This document shows positions 1 to 7,311 of a stretch of DNA of 64,000 bases, in pieces. The stretch is from Bradyrhizobium sp. Ash2021 (GTDB lineage: Bacteria; Pseudomonadota; Alphaproteobacteria; Rhizobiales; Xanthobacteraceae). The notes beneath the pieces were generated by a model. That model was not told the origin of the DNA. It searched no databases and saw only the letters and a program-made list of their open reading frames with translations. The first letter of the stretch is position 1. Each line of letters starts with the position of its first letter. The position numbers and the translations under genes are program-made. Where the stretch lies: assembly GCF_031202265.1 (NCBI RefSeq), contig NZ_CP100604.1, positions 7,856,501-7,920,500 on the forward strand, written 5' to 3'.

Positions 1-1116
1 CTTGTTTGAGAGGCAGCCTTTCGATCGGATCGTGCGGTGGCGGACGGTCGCGAAAGTGCTTTCAATCGGGTTGGTGGTGCGCAGGTGCTTCCAATGCTCG
101 GCCGGGAAGTCGTAGAAGGCGAGCAGCAGGTCGCGATCCTTCGTCAGACAATCGACGGCCTTCTGGTATTTCGGCGTGTAGCTTTCGATGAAGGCGTCGA
201 AGGCGACTTCGGCATTGGCCTTGGTCTCGGCCATCCAGATTTCCTGCAGCGCCCGCTTGGCCTTTGGTTGCACACTCTTGGGTAATTTGCCCAGCACGTT
301 CGCCGTCTTGTGCACCCAACAGCGCTGCTCGCGTGCTTTCGGCCAGACCTCGCCGGCCGCTTTCCAGAAGCCGAGCGCGCCGTCGGCGATCATCAGCTCG
401 GGCCGGGCATCGAGCCCGCATCGCTTCAGATCCAGCAGCAGATCGCGCCAATCCTGCGCACTTTCCCGAGCGCCATCGGTGAACCCGACGAGCTCTTTCT
501 TGCCCTCGGGCGTCGCGCCGATCAGCACCAGGATGCACTGCTTTTCATCTTCCAGCCGCGCCTCGAGGTGGATGCCGTCCGCCCAGACGTACACGTAGCG
601 CTTGCCCGACAAATCACGCTTGCGCCACTGGGCATGATCATCCTGCCAGCCGTCCTTCAGGCGGCCGATGGCGCTGGCCGAGAGGCCGGGCGCATCCTTG
701 CCGAGCAAGGCCGCCAGAGCGTCCGAGAAATCGCCGGTCGAGATGCCCTTCAGGTAGAGGATCGGTAGCAGCGTCTCGATCGACTTCGAGCGGCGCATAT
801 AGGGCGGCAAGATCGATGGCGAGAAGCGGATGCGGCGGGGATCGCCGGCTGCGGCCTCGCGATCGCGCACGCGGGGCTGGCGCACCGGGACCGCGCCGAT
901 GCCCGTCATCACCTCGCGCTCGGGCAGATGACCGTGGCGCACCACGCGTTGGTGGCCATCCTCGGTCTTCAAATCGGCATGCTTGGAAAGAAACCCGGCG
1001 ACCTCGGCCTCCACCGCCTGGGCGAGAAGGGCACGCGCCCCATCGCGCAAAATGTCGGTGAGTTGGTCGCTGAAAGTTCCTGGCTGAATCAGTTTTACGA
1101 CGGTATCCTTAGACAC
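1..1116 (-). CDS. IS256-family transposase, 3' end cut by window edge
   Basis: DDE transposase of the IS256 (mutator) family. The frame read from a GTG at 1116 is open for 372 codons to the window edge, so about 30 C-terminal residues are missing compared with the usual ~400. The catalytic triad can be placed: D180 (WADGIHLEARL context), D245 (LMIADGALGFW) and E352 (TNPIESTFATVRHRT). An AAAGGAG ribosome binding site lies about 9 bases before the GTG; the nearby ATG at 1119-1121 is out of frame and rejected. The element's upstream terminal repeat follows at 1193-1214, so this end is complete and the copy looks intact as far as it is visible. Confidence 0.93.
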   Translation of the reverse strand, partial: MSKDTVVKLIQPGTFSDQLTDILRDGARALLAQAVEAEVAGFLSKHADLKTEDGHQRVVRHGHLPEREVMTGIGAVPVRQPRVRDREAAAGDPRRIRFSPSILPPYMRRSKSIETLLPILYLKGISTGDFSDALAALLGKDAPGLSASAIGRLKDGWQDDHAQWRKRDLSGKRYVYVWADGIHLEARLEDEKQCILVLIGATPEGKKELVGFTDGARESAQDWRDLLLDLKRCGLDARPELMIADGALGFWKAAGEVWPKAREQRCWVHKTANVLGKLPKSVQPKAKRALQEIWMAETKANAEVAFDAFIESYTPKYQKAVDCLTKDRDLLLAFYDFPAEHWKHLRTTNPIESTFATVRHRTIRSKGCLSNK

Positions 1117-1192
1117 GGCATATCGCTCCTTTGGTGGAGAAGTGGAGGCGTTGAACACCCCCACGATATGCCGCCTTCCCGATTCACGCCGT

Positions 1193-1214
1193 CACCAACT
1201 TTGGGCCATAGCTC
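1193..1214. repeat. terminal inverted repeat of the IS256-family element (transposase-start end)
   Basis: The stretch beginning CACCAACTTTGGGCCATAGC matches the form of rhizobial IS256-family ends (recalled pattern: ends carrying a block like CCAAAAGTTGGTGAC). It lies 77 bases upstream of the transposase start, where such an end is expected. The partner repeat and the target duplication lie outside the window, so the exact boundary is inferred. Confidence 0.6.
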
Positions 1215-1369
1215 CGGACATGCGGCATTCTCCCGCGAATGTGCTCACTGACGACGCCGTCCGGTCTTATTTGCCGCCGCCGATCCCGGCTTGTCGGGCC
1301 GACCGGCGGCGGTAAGATGGTGGAGGAAACGCCGATAAACAAAATCTGATTGACCGGGAGCGCAGGCCC

Positions 1370-2248
1370 ATGACGAGCGCAGCAGAGCAAGCATCCCCGT
1401 GGCTCAAGGGCCGGACCTTCGAATCCTGGCGCGAGGAATTCGATCGTCGCGGCTATCTGATTTTCGAGCGCGTGCTGTCGCCGGCCAAGGTCGCCGATAT
1501 TCGTTGTGCACTGGCGCCGTTCCTGGCGCGCGATCTCAAGGGCCGCAACGATTTCGAGGGCGAGAAGACCAATCGGGTCTATGCGCTGTTGGCCAAGTCT
1601 CCGGTGTTCGCGGAGCTCGCGATCCATCCGCTGGCGCTGGCCTTTGCCGAGGCGGAACTGGGACCGAGCTGCCTTTTGTCCGCCCTGCTCGCGATCAATC
1701 TGCATCCGGGCGAGACCGTGCAGCCCTGGCACTTCGACGACAACGGCGCCAAGGTGCCACGGCCGCGGCCGGCGCTTGGGATCAGCACGTTCTGGGCGAT
1801 CGACGACACAACCGAGGTGAACGGCGCCACCGAGATCATTCCGGGGAGCCATTTGTGGGACGGACAGATCGTCGAGGGCGCGGTGCAGCCGTCGGATTTC
1901 GCCCGCAAGGGCGCCGATCGCGATAAAGGCGAGCGGCCCGACGCGATCAAAATGGTGATGCCATCAGGCTCGCTCGCGATCACCAAGGGAACGCTGTGGC
2001 ACCGCGGCGGCGCAAATCGCTCGGACCGGCCGCGCCTCATCATCACGCCGCAATATTGCGCGGGCTGGGTGCGGCAGCTGGAAAACATGGCGCTCGCCGT
2101 TCCCGCCGACGTCGCGGCGCAATTGCCGGAACGCGCCCGCGAACTGATCGGCTATTCGATCCATCCGCCGTTCATGGGGCACGTCAACGGGCTGCATCCC
2201 CGGCGCTTGTTGCGCGCAACAGAACGCAAAACATCATCCCATGCGTGA
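1370..2248 (+). CDS. phytanoyl-CoA dioxygenase (PhyH) family protein
   Basis: 292-aa Fe(II)/2-oxoglutarate dioxygenase of the PhyH family. The iron facial triad is visible: H121 and D123 in WHFDDN, and H211 in GTLWHRGG, followed by the arginine-rich stretch (RPRLII) expected to bind 2-oxoglutarate. Length and motif spacing fit the family. A GGGAG site lies about 9 bases before the ATG. The gene stands alone between the IS end and a gene on the opposite strand, so context gives no substrate; hydroxylation of a lipid or small secondary metabolite is the general family role. Confidence 0.88.
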   Translation: MTSAAEQASPWLKGRTFESWREEFDRRGYLIFERVLSPAKVADIRCALAPFLARDLKGRNDFEGEKTNRVYALLAKSPVFAELAIHPLALAFAEAELGPSCLLSALLAINLHPGETVQPWHFDDNGAKVPRPRPALGISTFWAIDDTTEVNGATEIIPGSHLWDGQIVEGAVQPSDFARKGADRDKGERPDAIKMVMPSGSLAITKGTLWHRGGANRSDRPRLIITPQYCAGWVRQLENMALAVPADVAAQLPERARELIGYSIHPPFMGHVNGLHPRRLLRATERKTSSHA

Positions 2249-2281
2249 CCAAGAGCGGCGGAACGAACACATAATCTGCAG

Positions 2282-2629
2282 CTAGCCGAAAAAGCAGCCG
2301 TGTTCGTCGCGATCAACGATATTCAGAAATTCCTCGACCGATGCAACGTTTGGACTCGGCTGATAGCTGCGCCATTTTAGATCGGCACGCTGCCACAATA
2401 TCTTCCAATTGCCTTTGGTCCTATTGTAGGTCGCCTTGGCAACGGACTGTTCGACCGTTTTATCCTTTTCTTTCCAGTGAGGACGAACTTCGAATATCTC
2501 GATGTTCTGTGCGCGGATACGGAATGCGAGGTCGAGCTTGGCCCGAATATGCAGCGGCGGACGCCGCTTTGAAATGAATTCAGAAACCAGCTTCTCGCAG
2601 CGCTTAATTTCGAACTCGGAGAGGGTCAT
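2282..2629 (-). CDS. DUF3024 domain protein
   Basis: 115-aa protein matching the DUF3024 pattern along its whole length: an N-terminal RRPPLHIRAKLDLAFRI block, then RPHWKEK, a central AKATYNR, WKILWQRADLKW, and a terminal EHGCFFG. These are conserved landmarks of that family, whose function is unknown. It is transcribed towards the PhyH gene (convergent, 33-base gap) and has no operon partner. Size is normal for the family. Confidence 0.8.
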   Translation of the reverse strand: MTLSEFEIKRCEKLVSEFISKRRPPLHIRAKLDLAFRIRAQNIEIFEVRPHWKEKDKTVEQSVAKATYNRTKGNWKILWQRADLKWRSYQPSPNVASVEEFLNIVDRDEHGCFFG

Positions 2630-2790
2630 GGTCTATCAATCGAGTCACTTCTACGCGACGAGCAGATTACACCGTCAGTAACGCGGTCTGCAAATCCTTT
2701 GTCCTGCCAGGATCGTGCGGTCAGACAGGAACTACCAATGGATTGCTCGGATTTCCGGAAATCTGAGCGTCGGTTACCAGACTGGAGCCT

Positions 2791-2813
2791 CGGTTCTGAT
2801 TCAATCGGAACCG
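2791..2813. terminator. palindrome after the oxidoreductase gene, probable terminator/repeat
   Basis: CGGTTCTGATT-C-AATCGGAACCG forms an 11-bp stem (one G-U type pair) 8 bases beyond the stop of the oxidoreductase on the minus strand. A near-identical core lies at 30896-30918, so it belongs to a repeated palindrome family that seems to sit at transcript ends. Confidence 0.5.
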
Positions 2814-2821
2814 AACAGGGT

Positions 2822-4114
2822 TCACATCCCCAGCCGGTCCCTCACCCGCCCCGCCAGCACCGCGGCCGTGACGCCGAGCGGCCAGAACGCATGCATCGCG
2901 ATCGGCTTGATGCCGGTCACGGGCATGTCGATCTCCGCATTCGCGCCGCCGATCAGGCGGCGCGCGAGCTGCGCGCCCATCGCGGTCGAGAGCGCGACGC
3001 CGCGGCCGTTGCAGCCGAGCGAAATCAGGAGGTTTTCCGCGGGCTCGTGCACGTGCGGATAATGATCTGCGGTGATCGCGAGCCGGCTGTTCCAGCCATG
3101 CGTCCAGGTGACGCCCTTCAGTTGCGGCCACAGCCGCTCTGCGTAGCGGATGAAATAGGAAACGTCGGAAGGCTTACGGATCCAGCGCATCGGCCCGCGG
3201 CCGCCCATCAGCAGGCGATTGTGCTGATCGATGCGGTAATAGACCGTGATGTGACCACTTTCATACAAAACCGAGCGCGTCGGCATGATCGCGCGCGCGA
3301 CGTCATCTGACAGCGGCGCGGTCGCGGCGATCGACGAAAACACCGGCACGATGGTGCGGCGGAGCGCCGGCCAAAGGTTGTCGGTGAAGCCGTTGGTCGC
3401 CAGCAGCACCTTTTCGGCATGCACGACCGCGCGCGGGGTTTCGATCCGCCAGCGCGCGCCGTCACGGCACAAGGACAGCGCCGGCGTTTCGCCATGGACG
3501 GCAGCGCCCGCCGCGATCGCGGCGCGCGCCAGGCCGCGCGCATAACTCAGTGGATGCAGGTCACCGCCGCGAGCATCGAGCATGGCGCAGAGATAGCGGT
3601 CGGTGCCGGTGATCTCGCGCATCTTCGTAGCATCCAGCAGCGTCACCGGCATGCCGCGCCGGATGCATTGTTTCGCGGTGGCTTCGATCGCGGCGGCGCT
3701 TGCGGCATTATAGGCGGCGCGCAGCGTGCCGTTCTGCCGCGCCTCGCACGGAATCTGGTAGCGCCGGATCAAATCGAGCGTGAAATTGGTGGCGCCGTAG
3801 GAGAAATCGATCATGCGGCGGCCGAGTTCGGCGCCGAAATCGGCTTCGATCTGATCGGGATCATGCTTGAGGCCGGGATTGACCTGACCGCCATTGTTGC
3901 CGGACGCGCCCCAGCCCGGCTCCTGGGCTTCCAGCACGGTCGCCGGCACGCCCTGCTCGGCCAGATGCAGCGCGGTGGAGAGCCCGGTAAAGCCACCGCC
4001 GATGATCGCGACCGAAACGTTCCTGTCCGCATCAAGCGGCGGCGTTGGTATCGGCGCGACCGCCGTATCGGCGTAAAGGCTTGGCGGCAGCGGTAATCGG
4101 GCGGACGCATTCAT
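2822..4114 (-). CDS. FAD-dependent amine/amino-acid oxidoreductase (DAO family)
   Basis: 430-aa flavoprotein. The N-terminal Rossmann motif VAIIGGGFTGLSTALHLAE (near residue 35) binds FAD and is followed by the conserved GASGNNGGQV segment of gamma-glutamylputrescine oxidase/DadA-like enzymes; a C-terminal LISLGCNGRGVALSTAMG segment is the second flavin-contact region. I start at ATG 4114 rather than an in-frame TTG at 4123. It is the last gene of the ABC transporter operon, 17 bases after the ATPase stop, so it probably oxidises the amine or amino acid that the transporter brings in. PuuB-like activity is possible; the exact substrate cannot be read from sequence. Confidence 0.85.
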   Translation of the reverse strand: MNASARLPLPPSLYADTAVAPIPTPPLDADRNVSVAIIGGGFTGLSTALHLAEQGVPATVLEAQEPGWGASGNNGGQVNPGLKHDPDQIEADFGAELGRRMIDFSYGATNFTLDLIRRYQIPCEARQNGTLRAAYNAASAAAIEATAKQCIRRGMPVTLLDATKMREITGTDRYLCAMLDARGGDLHPLSYARGLARAAIAAGAAVHGETPALSLCRDGARWRIETPRAVVHAEKVLLATNGFTDNLWPALRRTIVPVFSSIAATAPLSDDVARAIMPTRSVLYESGHITVYYRIDQHNRLLMGGRGPMRWIRKPSDVSYFIRYAERLWPQLKGVTWTHGWNSRLAITADHYPHVHEPAENLLISLGCNGRGVALSTAMGAQLARRLIGGANAEIDMPVTGIKPIAMHAFWPLGVTAAVLAGRVRDRLGM

Positions 4115-4131
4115 GGATGACAACCGGATAT

Positions 4132-4863
4132 CTAGAGCGGATGCAGCACGCGGCGCAAGAAGTCCAGGGTGCGCGCATGCTGGGGTTGGTTGAGCACGGT
4201 TTTGGCGGCGCCCTGCTCGACGATGACGCCACCGTCGATAAAGAGCACGCGGTCGGCGACGTCCTTGGCAAAGGCCATCTCGTGGGTGACGACGACCATG
4301 GTCATGCCGTCATCGGCCAGCTTTCGCATCACGCCCAAGACTTCGCCGACCAGTTCCGGATCGAGCGCCGAGGTCGGCTCGTCGAACAAAATCGCCTTCG
4401 GCTGCATCGCCAGCGCCCGCGCGATCGCGACGCGCTGCTGCTGGCCGCCGGAAAGCTGCGGCGGATAGGCATCGGCCTTTCCGGCAAGGCCCACCTGCGC
4501 CAGGAGATCGCGGCCACGCTCCAGCGCTTCCGCACGCGGCTCCTTCTTCACATAGATCGGGCCTTCGACGATGTTTTCGAGCGCGGTCCGGTGCGGGAAC
4601 AGATTGAAGCGCTGGAACACCATCGATACCTGGGTCCTGATATCAACGATCGACGGCGAGTGGGCGTCGACCCGCGCGCCCTCGACCAGGATGTCGCCGG
4701 CCTCGTAACTCTCCAGACCATTGATACAGCGCAGGATGGTCGATTTGCCCGAGCCCGATGGGCCGATGATGCAGACCACTTCGCTTTTCTCGACCGCGGC
4801 GGTGATGCCCTTCAACACCTCGTTCGCACCAAATCGCTTGTGGACGTCGCGAAGCTCGATCAT
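4132..4863 (-). CDS. polar amino-acid ABC transporter ATP-binding protein (GlnQ/HisP type)
   Basis: 243-aa ABC ATPase energising uptake of a polar amino acid or related amine. Walker [10 protein letters not shown] at 34-42, Q-loop near Q84, signature LSGGQ at 137-141, Walker B ILFDE at 158-162, D-loop SALD, and switch histidine in VVTHE near 195 are all intact. Length is normal for the GlnQ subfamily. Its start overlaps the permease stop (ATGA, 4860-4863), which indicates translational coupling. The downstream flavoprotein points to import coupled to oxidation. Confidence 0.95.
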   Translation of the reverse strand: MIELRDVHKRFGANEVLKGITAAVEKSEVVCIIGPSGSGKSTILRCINGLESYEAGDILVEGARVDAHSPSIVDIRTQVSMVFQRFNLFPHRTALENIVEGPIYVKKEPRAEALERGRDLLAQVGLAGKADAYPPQLSGGQQQRVAIARALAMQPKAILFDEPTSALDPELVGEVLGVMRKLADDGMTMVVVTHEMAFAKDVADRVLFIDGGVIVEQGAAKTVLNQPQHARTLDFLRRVLHPL

Positions 4864-5513
4864 TTGCGGTTGGCCTTGTTCTCGAAATGGCGAACCAGCA
4901 GGATGAGTGGAATGCTCATGGTGAGATACATCAGCGCGACCAGCGTGAACACAGAGGTGTTCTTGAAGGTCGAGGACGCAATCAATTTTCCCTGCAGTGC
5001 GAGTTCAGCGACCGTGATGGTCGAGGCCTGCGAAGAGTCCTTCAAGAGCATGATCATGATGTTGCCGTAGGGCGGCAGCACGATTTTGACCGCCTGCGGC
5101 AGCACCACACGCCGCATGGTCAGCCACCAGCCCATGCCGATGGTCTGCGCGGCCTCGATCTGTCCCTTGTCGATCGCCTCGATGCCGGCGCGGAAATTTT
5201 CGGCCTGGTAGGCCGAATAGGCAATGCCGAGTCCGAGGATCGATGCCTGCAGCGCGGTCATCGCCACACCGAAATCGGGCATCACGAAATAGAGGTAGAA
5301 CAACAGCACGATGATCGGAATGCCGCGGATCACATTGATCAGGCCGCCGCTCAGCAGCGTGAGCGCACGGACGCCGGAAACCCGCATCAAGGCCCACAGC
5401 AATCCGAGAAATGTCGACAACAGCAGCGAACCGATGGTGACGACGATCGTCAGCCAGACGCCCTGCAGCAGGATCGGCAGGAACTCGGCGGCGTCGTTCA
5501 GGAACTTTTGCAT
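4860..5513 (-). CDS. polar amino-acid ABC transporter permease
   Basis: 217-aa inner-membrane permease of the HisMQ/GlnP family. About five hydrophobic helices are visible, beginning [20 protein letters not shown]. The cytoplasmic EAA loop that contacts the ATPase is present ([12 protein letters not shown], near residues 140-152). There is only one permease gene, so the complex is probably a homodimer. It lies 27 bases after the binding-protein gene and overlaps the ATPase start by four bases. Confidence 0.95.
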   Translation of the reverse strand: MQKFLNDAAEFLPILLQGVWLTIVVTIGSLLLSTFLGLLWALMRVSGVRALTLLSGGLINVIRGIPIIVLLFYLYFVMPDFGVAMTALQASILGLGIAYSAYQAENFRAGIEAIDKGQIEAAQTIGMGWWLTMRRVVLPQAVKIVLPPYGNIMIMLLKDSSQASTITVAELALQGKLIASSTFKNTSVFTLVALMYLTMSIPLILLVRHFENKANRK

Positions 5514-5540
5514 CGGTTCAGATCACGGCTGCACCCTGCG

Positions 5541-6308
5541 TCAGGCGGCCTTTGGCTTCAGGCCCCATTTGTCGAGAATCTTGTCGAGGGCGCCGTTCGC
5601 CTTCAGCTTGGCGAGCGAGGCGTTGATCTTGCCGAGCAATTCTGAATCGCTCTTGCGGATTCCGATCGCGACCGTGCCGACCGTGGCCGGTTTGTAGGAA
5701 TCGACCAGCCGCACCTCGCCGAAAGCGCCCTGCTTGAGGTTGTAGGCCAGGATCGGATAATCCGCGAAGCCGGCCTTAAGGCGGCCCGCATTCACGTCGC
5801 GAAGGATGTCGGGAATGGTGTCGTAGACCTTCACTTCGCTGAACAATCCCGTCTTCTTCAGCGCATCGACAAAGGCGGTTCCGACCTGGGCGCCGACCGT
5901 CTCGCCCTTCAGATCTTCCTGCGAGGCGTAATTCTTGGCGTCGGTCTTCGGCACCACGAGACCTTCGCCATAGGTGTAGACCGGCTCGGAGAAATCGATC
6001 ACCTCTTTCCGTGCGGCGGTCGCGAACATCGCGGCCGAGATGATGTCGATCTTGTTCGACGTCAGCGACGGCACCAGCGCCGAGAACTGCATCGGCTCGA
6101 TCTGCACCGTGAAGCCGGCGTCCTTTCCGATCTCGGTGATGAGATCGACCATCACGCCCTGGATGCTGTTAGTCTTGGTATCGAGGAAGGTGAAGGGAAT
6201 GCCGGTTGGCGTCGAGCCCACCTTTAACACCTGCTGCGCGGAGGCCGGCACGCCGGCGGCAATGGCAACAACCGCGATAGCGGCCTGAACGAGTCGCTTG
6301 AGGGGCAT
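5541..6308 (-). CDS. ABC transporter periplasmic substrate-binding protein (family 3, amino acid)
   Basis: 255-aa secreted binding protein (SBP_bac_3 fold). The signal peptide is MPLKRLVQAAIAVVAIAAG followed by VPASAQQ, cleaved probably after ASA. Family landmarks include GIPFTFLD, GVMVDLITEIGKDAGF and a closing LDKILDKWGL. I start at 6308 because AGGAGGT lies 7 bases upstream; the frame stays open to 6395 but that extension would bury the signal peptide. It is the first gene of the transporter-oxidase operon and faces the XRE-cupin regulator across a 182-base region with paired inverted repeats. Confidence 0.93.
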   Translation of the reverse strand: MPLKRLVQAAIAVVAIAAGVPASAQQVLKVGSTPTGIPFTFLDTKTNSIQGVMVDLITEIGKDAGFTVQIEPMQFSALVPSLTSNKIDIISAAMFATAARKEVIDFSEPVYTYGEGLVVPKTDAKNYASQEDLKGETVGAQVGTAFVDALKKTGLFSEVKVYDTIPDILRDVNAGRLKAGFADYPILAYNLKQGAFGEVRLVDSYKPATVGTVAIGIRKSDSELLGKINASLAKLKANGALDKILDKWGLKPKAA

Positions 6309-6354
6309 CGCATTACCTCCTGTACCAGGGAAGGCCGAGCGGTCGCCCACACGA

Positions 6355-6383
6355 TTCTCGACGAGAAGGCTTCTCGACGAGAA
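6355..6383. promoter_or_regulatory. tandem pair of 13-bp palindromes upstream of the transporter operon
   Basis: TTCTCGACGAGAA occurs twice, at 6355-6367 and 6371-6383, separated by GGC. Each is a perfect palindrome around a central A. They lie 47-75 bases upstream of the binding-protein start, in its presumed 5' leader. Possible roles are operator sites for a dimeric regulator or an RNA hairpin. Confidence 0.5.
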
Positions 6384-6411
6384 GGTTGCGGACAAGGCCG
6401 TTCAGGCCTAT

Positions 6412-6477
6412 TTTCACTAATATGAAATTGTGGTCACATTTCCAAAGTCATTGCAAGCGATTTTCATGCACATGAAG
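6412..6477. promoter_or_regulatory. two TTTCA-N6-TGAA inverted repeats, candidate operators of the XRE-cupin regulator
   Basis: TTTCA-CTAATA-TGAAA (6412-6427) and TTTCA-TGCACA-TGAAG (6462-6477) share half-sites and a 6-base spacer, with centres 50 bases apart (about five helical turns). Both lie in the divergent region between the transporter operon and the regulator gene; the second is 13 bases before the regulator's start codon. The arrangement suggests autoregulation plus control of the operon. Confidence 0.55.
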
Positions 6478-6490
6478 GAAGCGGATTGAC

Positions 6491-7204
6491 GTGAGCGGCC
6501 GCAAGAGAATGCGCAAACCGGCGCCCAAAGCAATTGGCAAGGCCCGAAGGAAGGCCCAAAGGAAGGCCCATGCGAAGGCCGCGGGCAAGCCGGCAAGAAA
6601 GCTGAAGGCATCCGTCAAGGCAGCCGAGCCGGCGATGGATCTCGCGGTCGGGCGCCGGATCCGCGAATTGCGCCGCGCGCGCCAATTATCGCTGGAGACG
6701 GTGGTGGCGCGAACCGATCTGTCGATCGGCTTTGTCAGTCAGATCGAACGTGGCCTGTCGTCGCCTTCGCTGCGTGTATTGGCGACGCTGGCCGATGTGC
6801 TTGGCGTCGGCATTGCCGCATTGTTCGGCGCCAAACCGGACGACGACGGCGCTTCCGGCGGCGTGGTGACGCGCGAGGCGCAGCGCGCCGAGCTGAAACT
6901 CTGGCGCACCGGCATCTCGAAACAATTGCTGAGCCCGGCCGGCGCGGAGAACCGCCTCAATCTGTTTCTGGTGCATATGGAGCCCGGCGGCAGCACCGGC
7001 GATGAGCTCTATACGCATGACGGCGAGGAGGCCGGCCTCGTGCTGGAAGGCGAGATGACGCTGACCGTCGACGCCGAGACATGGTCGCTGAAAACCGGCG
7101 ACAGCTTTCGCTTCGCGAGCCGCCGCCCGCACCGTTTCTCAAATCCCGCCGATGACGCCAAGGCCGTGGTGCTGTGGGTGAATTGCGTTTCGCCCACGGG
7201 CTAG
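6491..7204 (+). CDS. XRE-cupin transcriptional regulator with a basic N-terminal tail
   Basis: 237-aa regulator with an XRE helix-turn-helix (about residues 53-110; RQLSLETVVARTDLSIGFVS) and a C-terminal cupin domain (about 160-232) with LNLFLVHMEPGG and YTHDGEEAGLVLEGEM. This architecture is typical of regulators of amino acid or polyamine use (PuuR/SutR type). The first ~45 residues are unusually rich in Lys/Arg/Ala (e.g. KARRKAQRKAHAKAAGKPA), resembling a histone H1-like tail. The start is a GTG at 6491; a downstream start (e.g. Met46) would remove the tail, so the start deserves checking. It is divergent from the amino-acid transporter operon and is its likely regulator. Confidence 0.88.
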   Translation: MSGRKRMRKPAPKAIGKARRKAQRKAHAKAAGKPARKLKASVKAAEPAMDLAVGRRIRELRRARQLSLETVVARTDLSIGFVSQIERGLSSPSLRVLATLADVLGVGIAALFGAKPDDDGASGGVVTREAQRAELKLWRTGISKQLLSPAGAENRLNLFLVHMEPGGSTGDELYTHDGEEAGLVLEGEMTLTVDAETWSLKTGDSFRFASRRPHRFSNPADDAKAVVLWVNCVSPTG

Positions 7205-7218
7205 GCGTTTCAAACACC

Positions 7219-7301
7219 GTCATTGCGAGGAGCGAAGCGACGAAGCAATCCATTCTTTCTTCTGGTGGCGAGATGGATTGCTTCGCTTCGCTCGCAATGA
7301 C
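7219..7301. repeat. palindromic intergenic repeat (GTCATTGCGA...TCGCAATGAC family)
   Basis: Imperfect inverted repeat with arms of about 30 bases: GTCATTGCGAGGAGCGAAGC on the left and its complement GCTTCGCTCGCAATGAC on the right. The same element, with perfect 30-bp arms, occurs at 56901-56977. It fills the gap between two convergent genes and may double as a bidirectional terminator. Short ORFs across it are artefacts. Confidence 0.85.
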
Positions 7302-7311
7302 GGATGTACGA

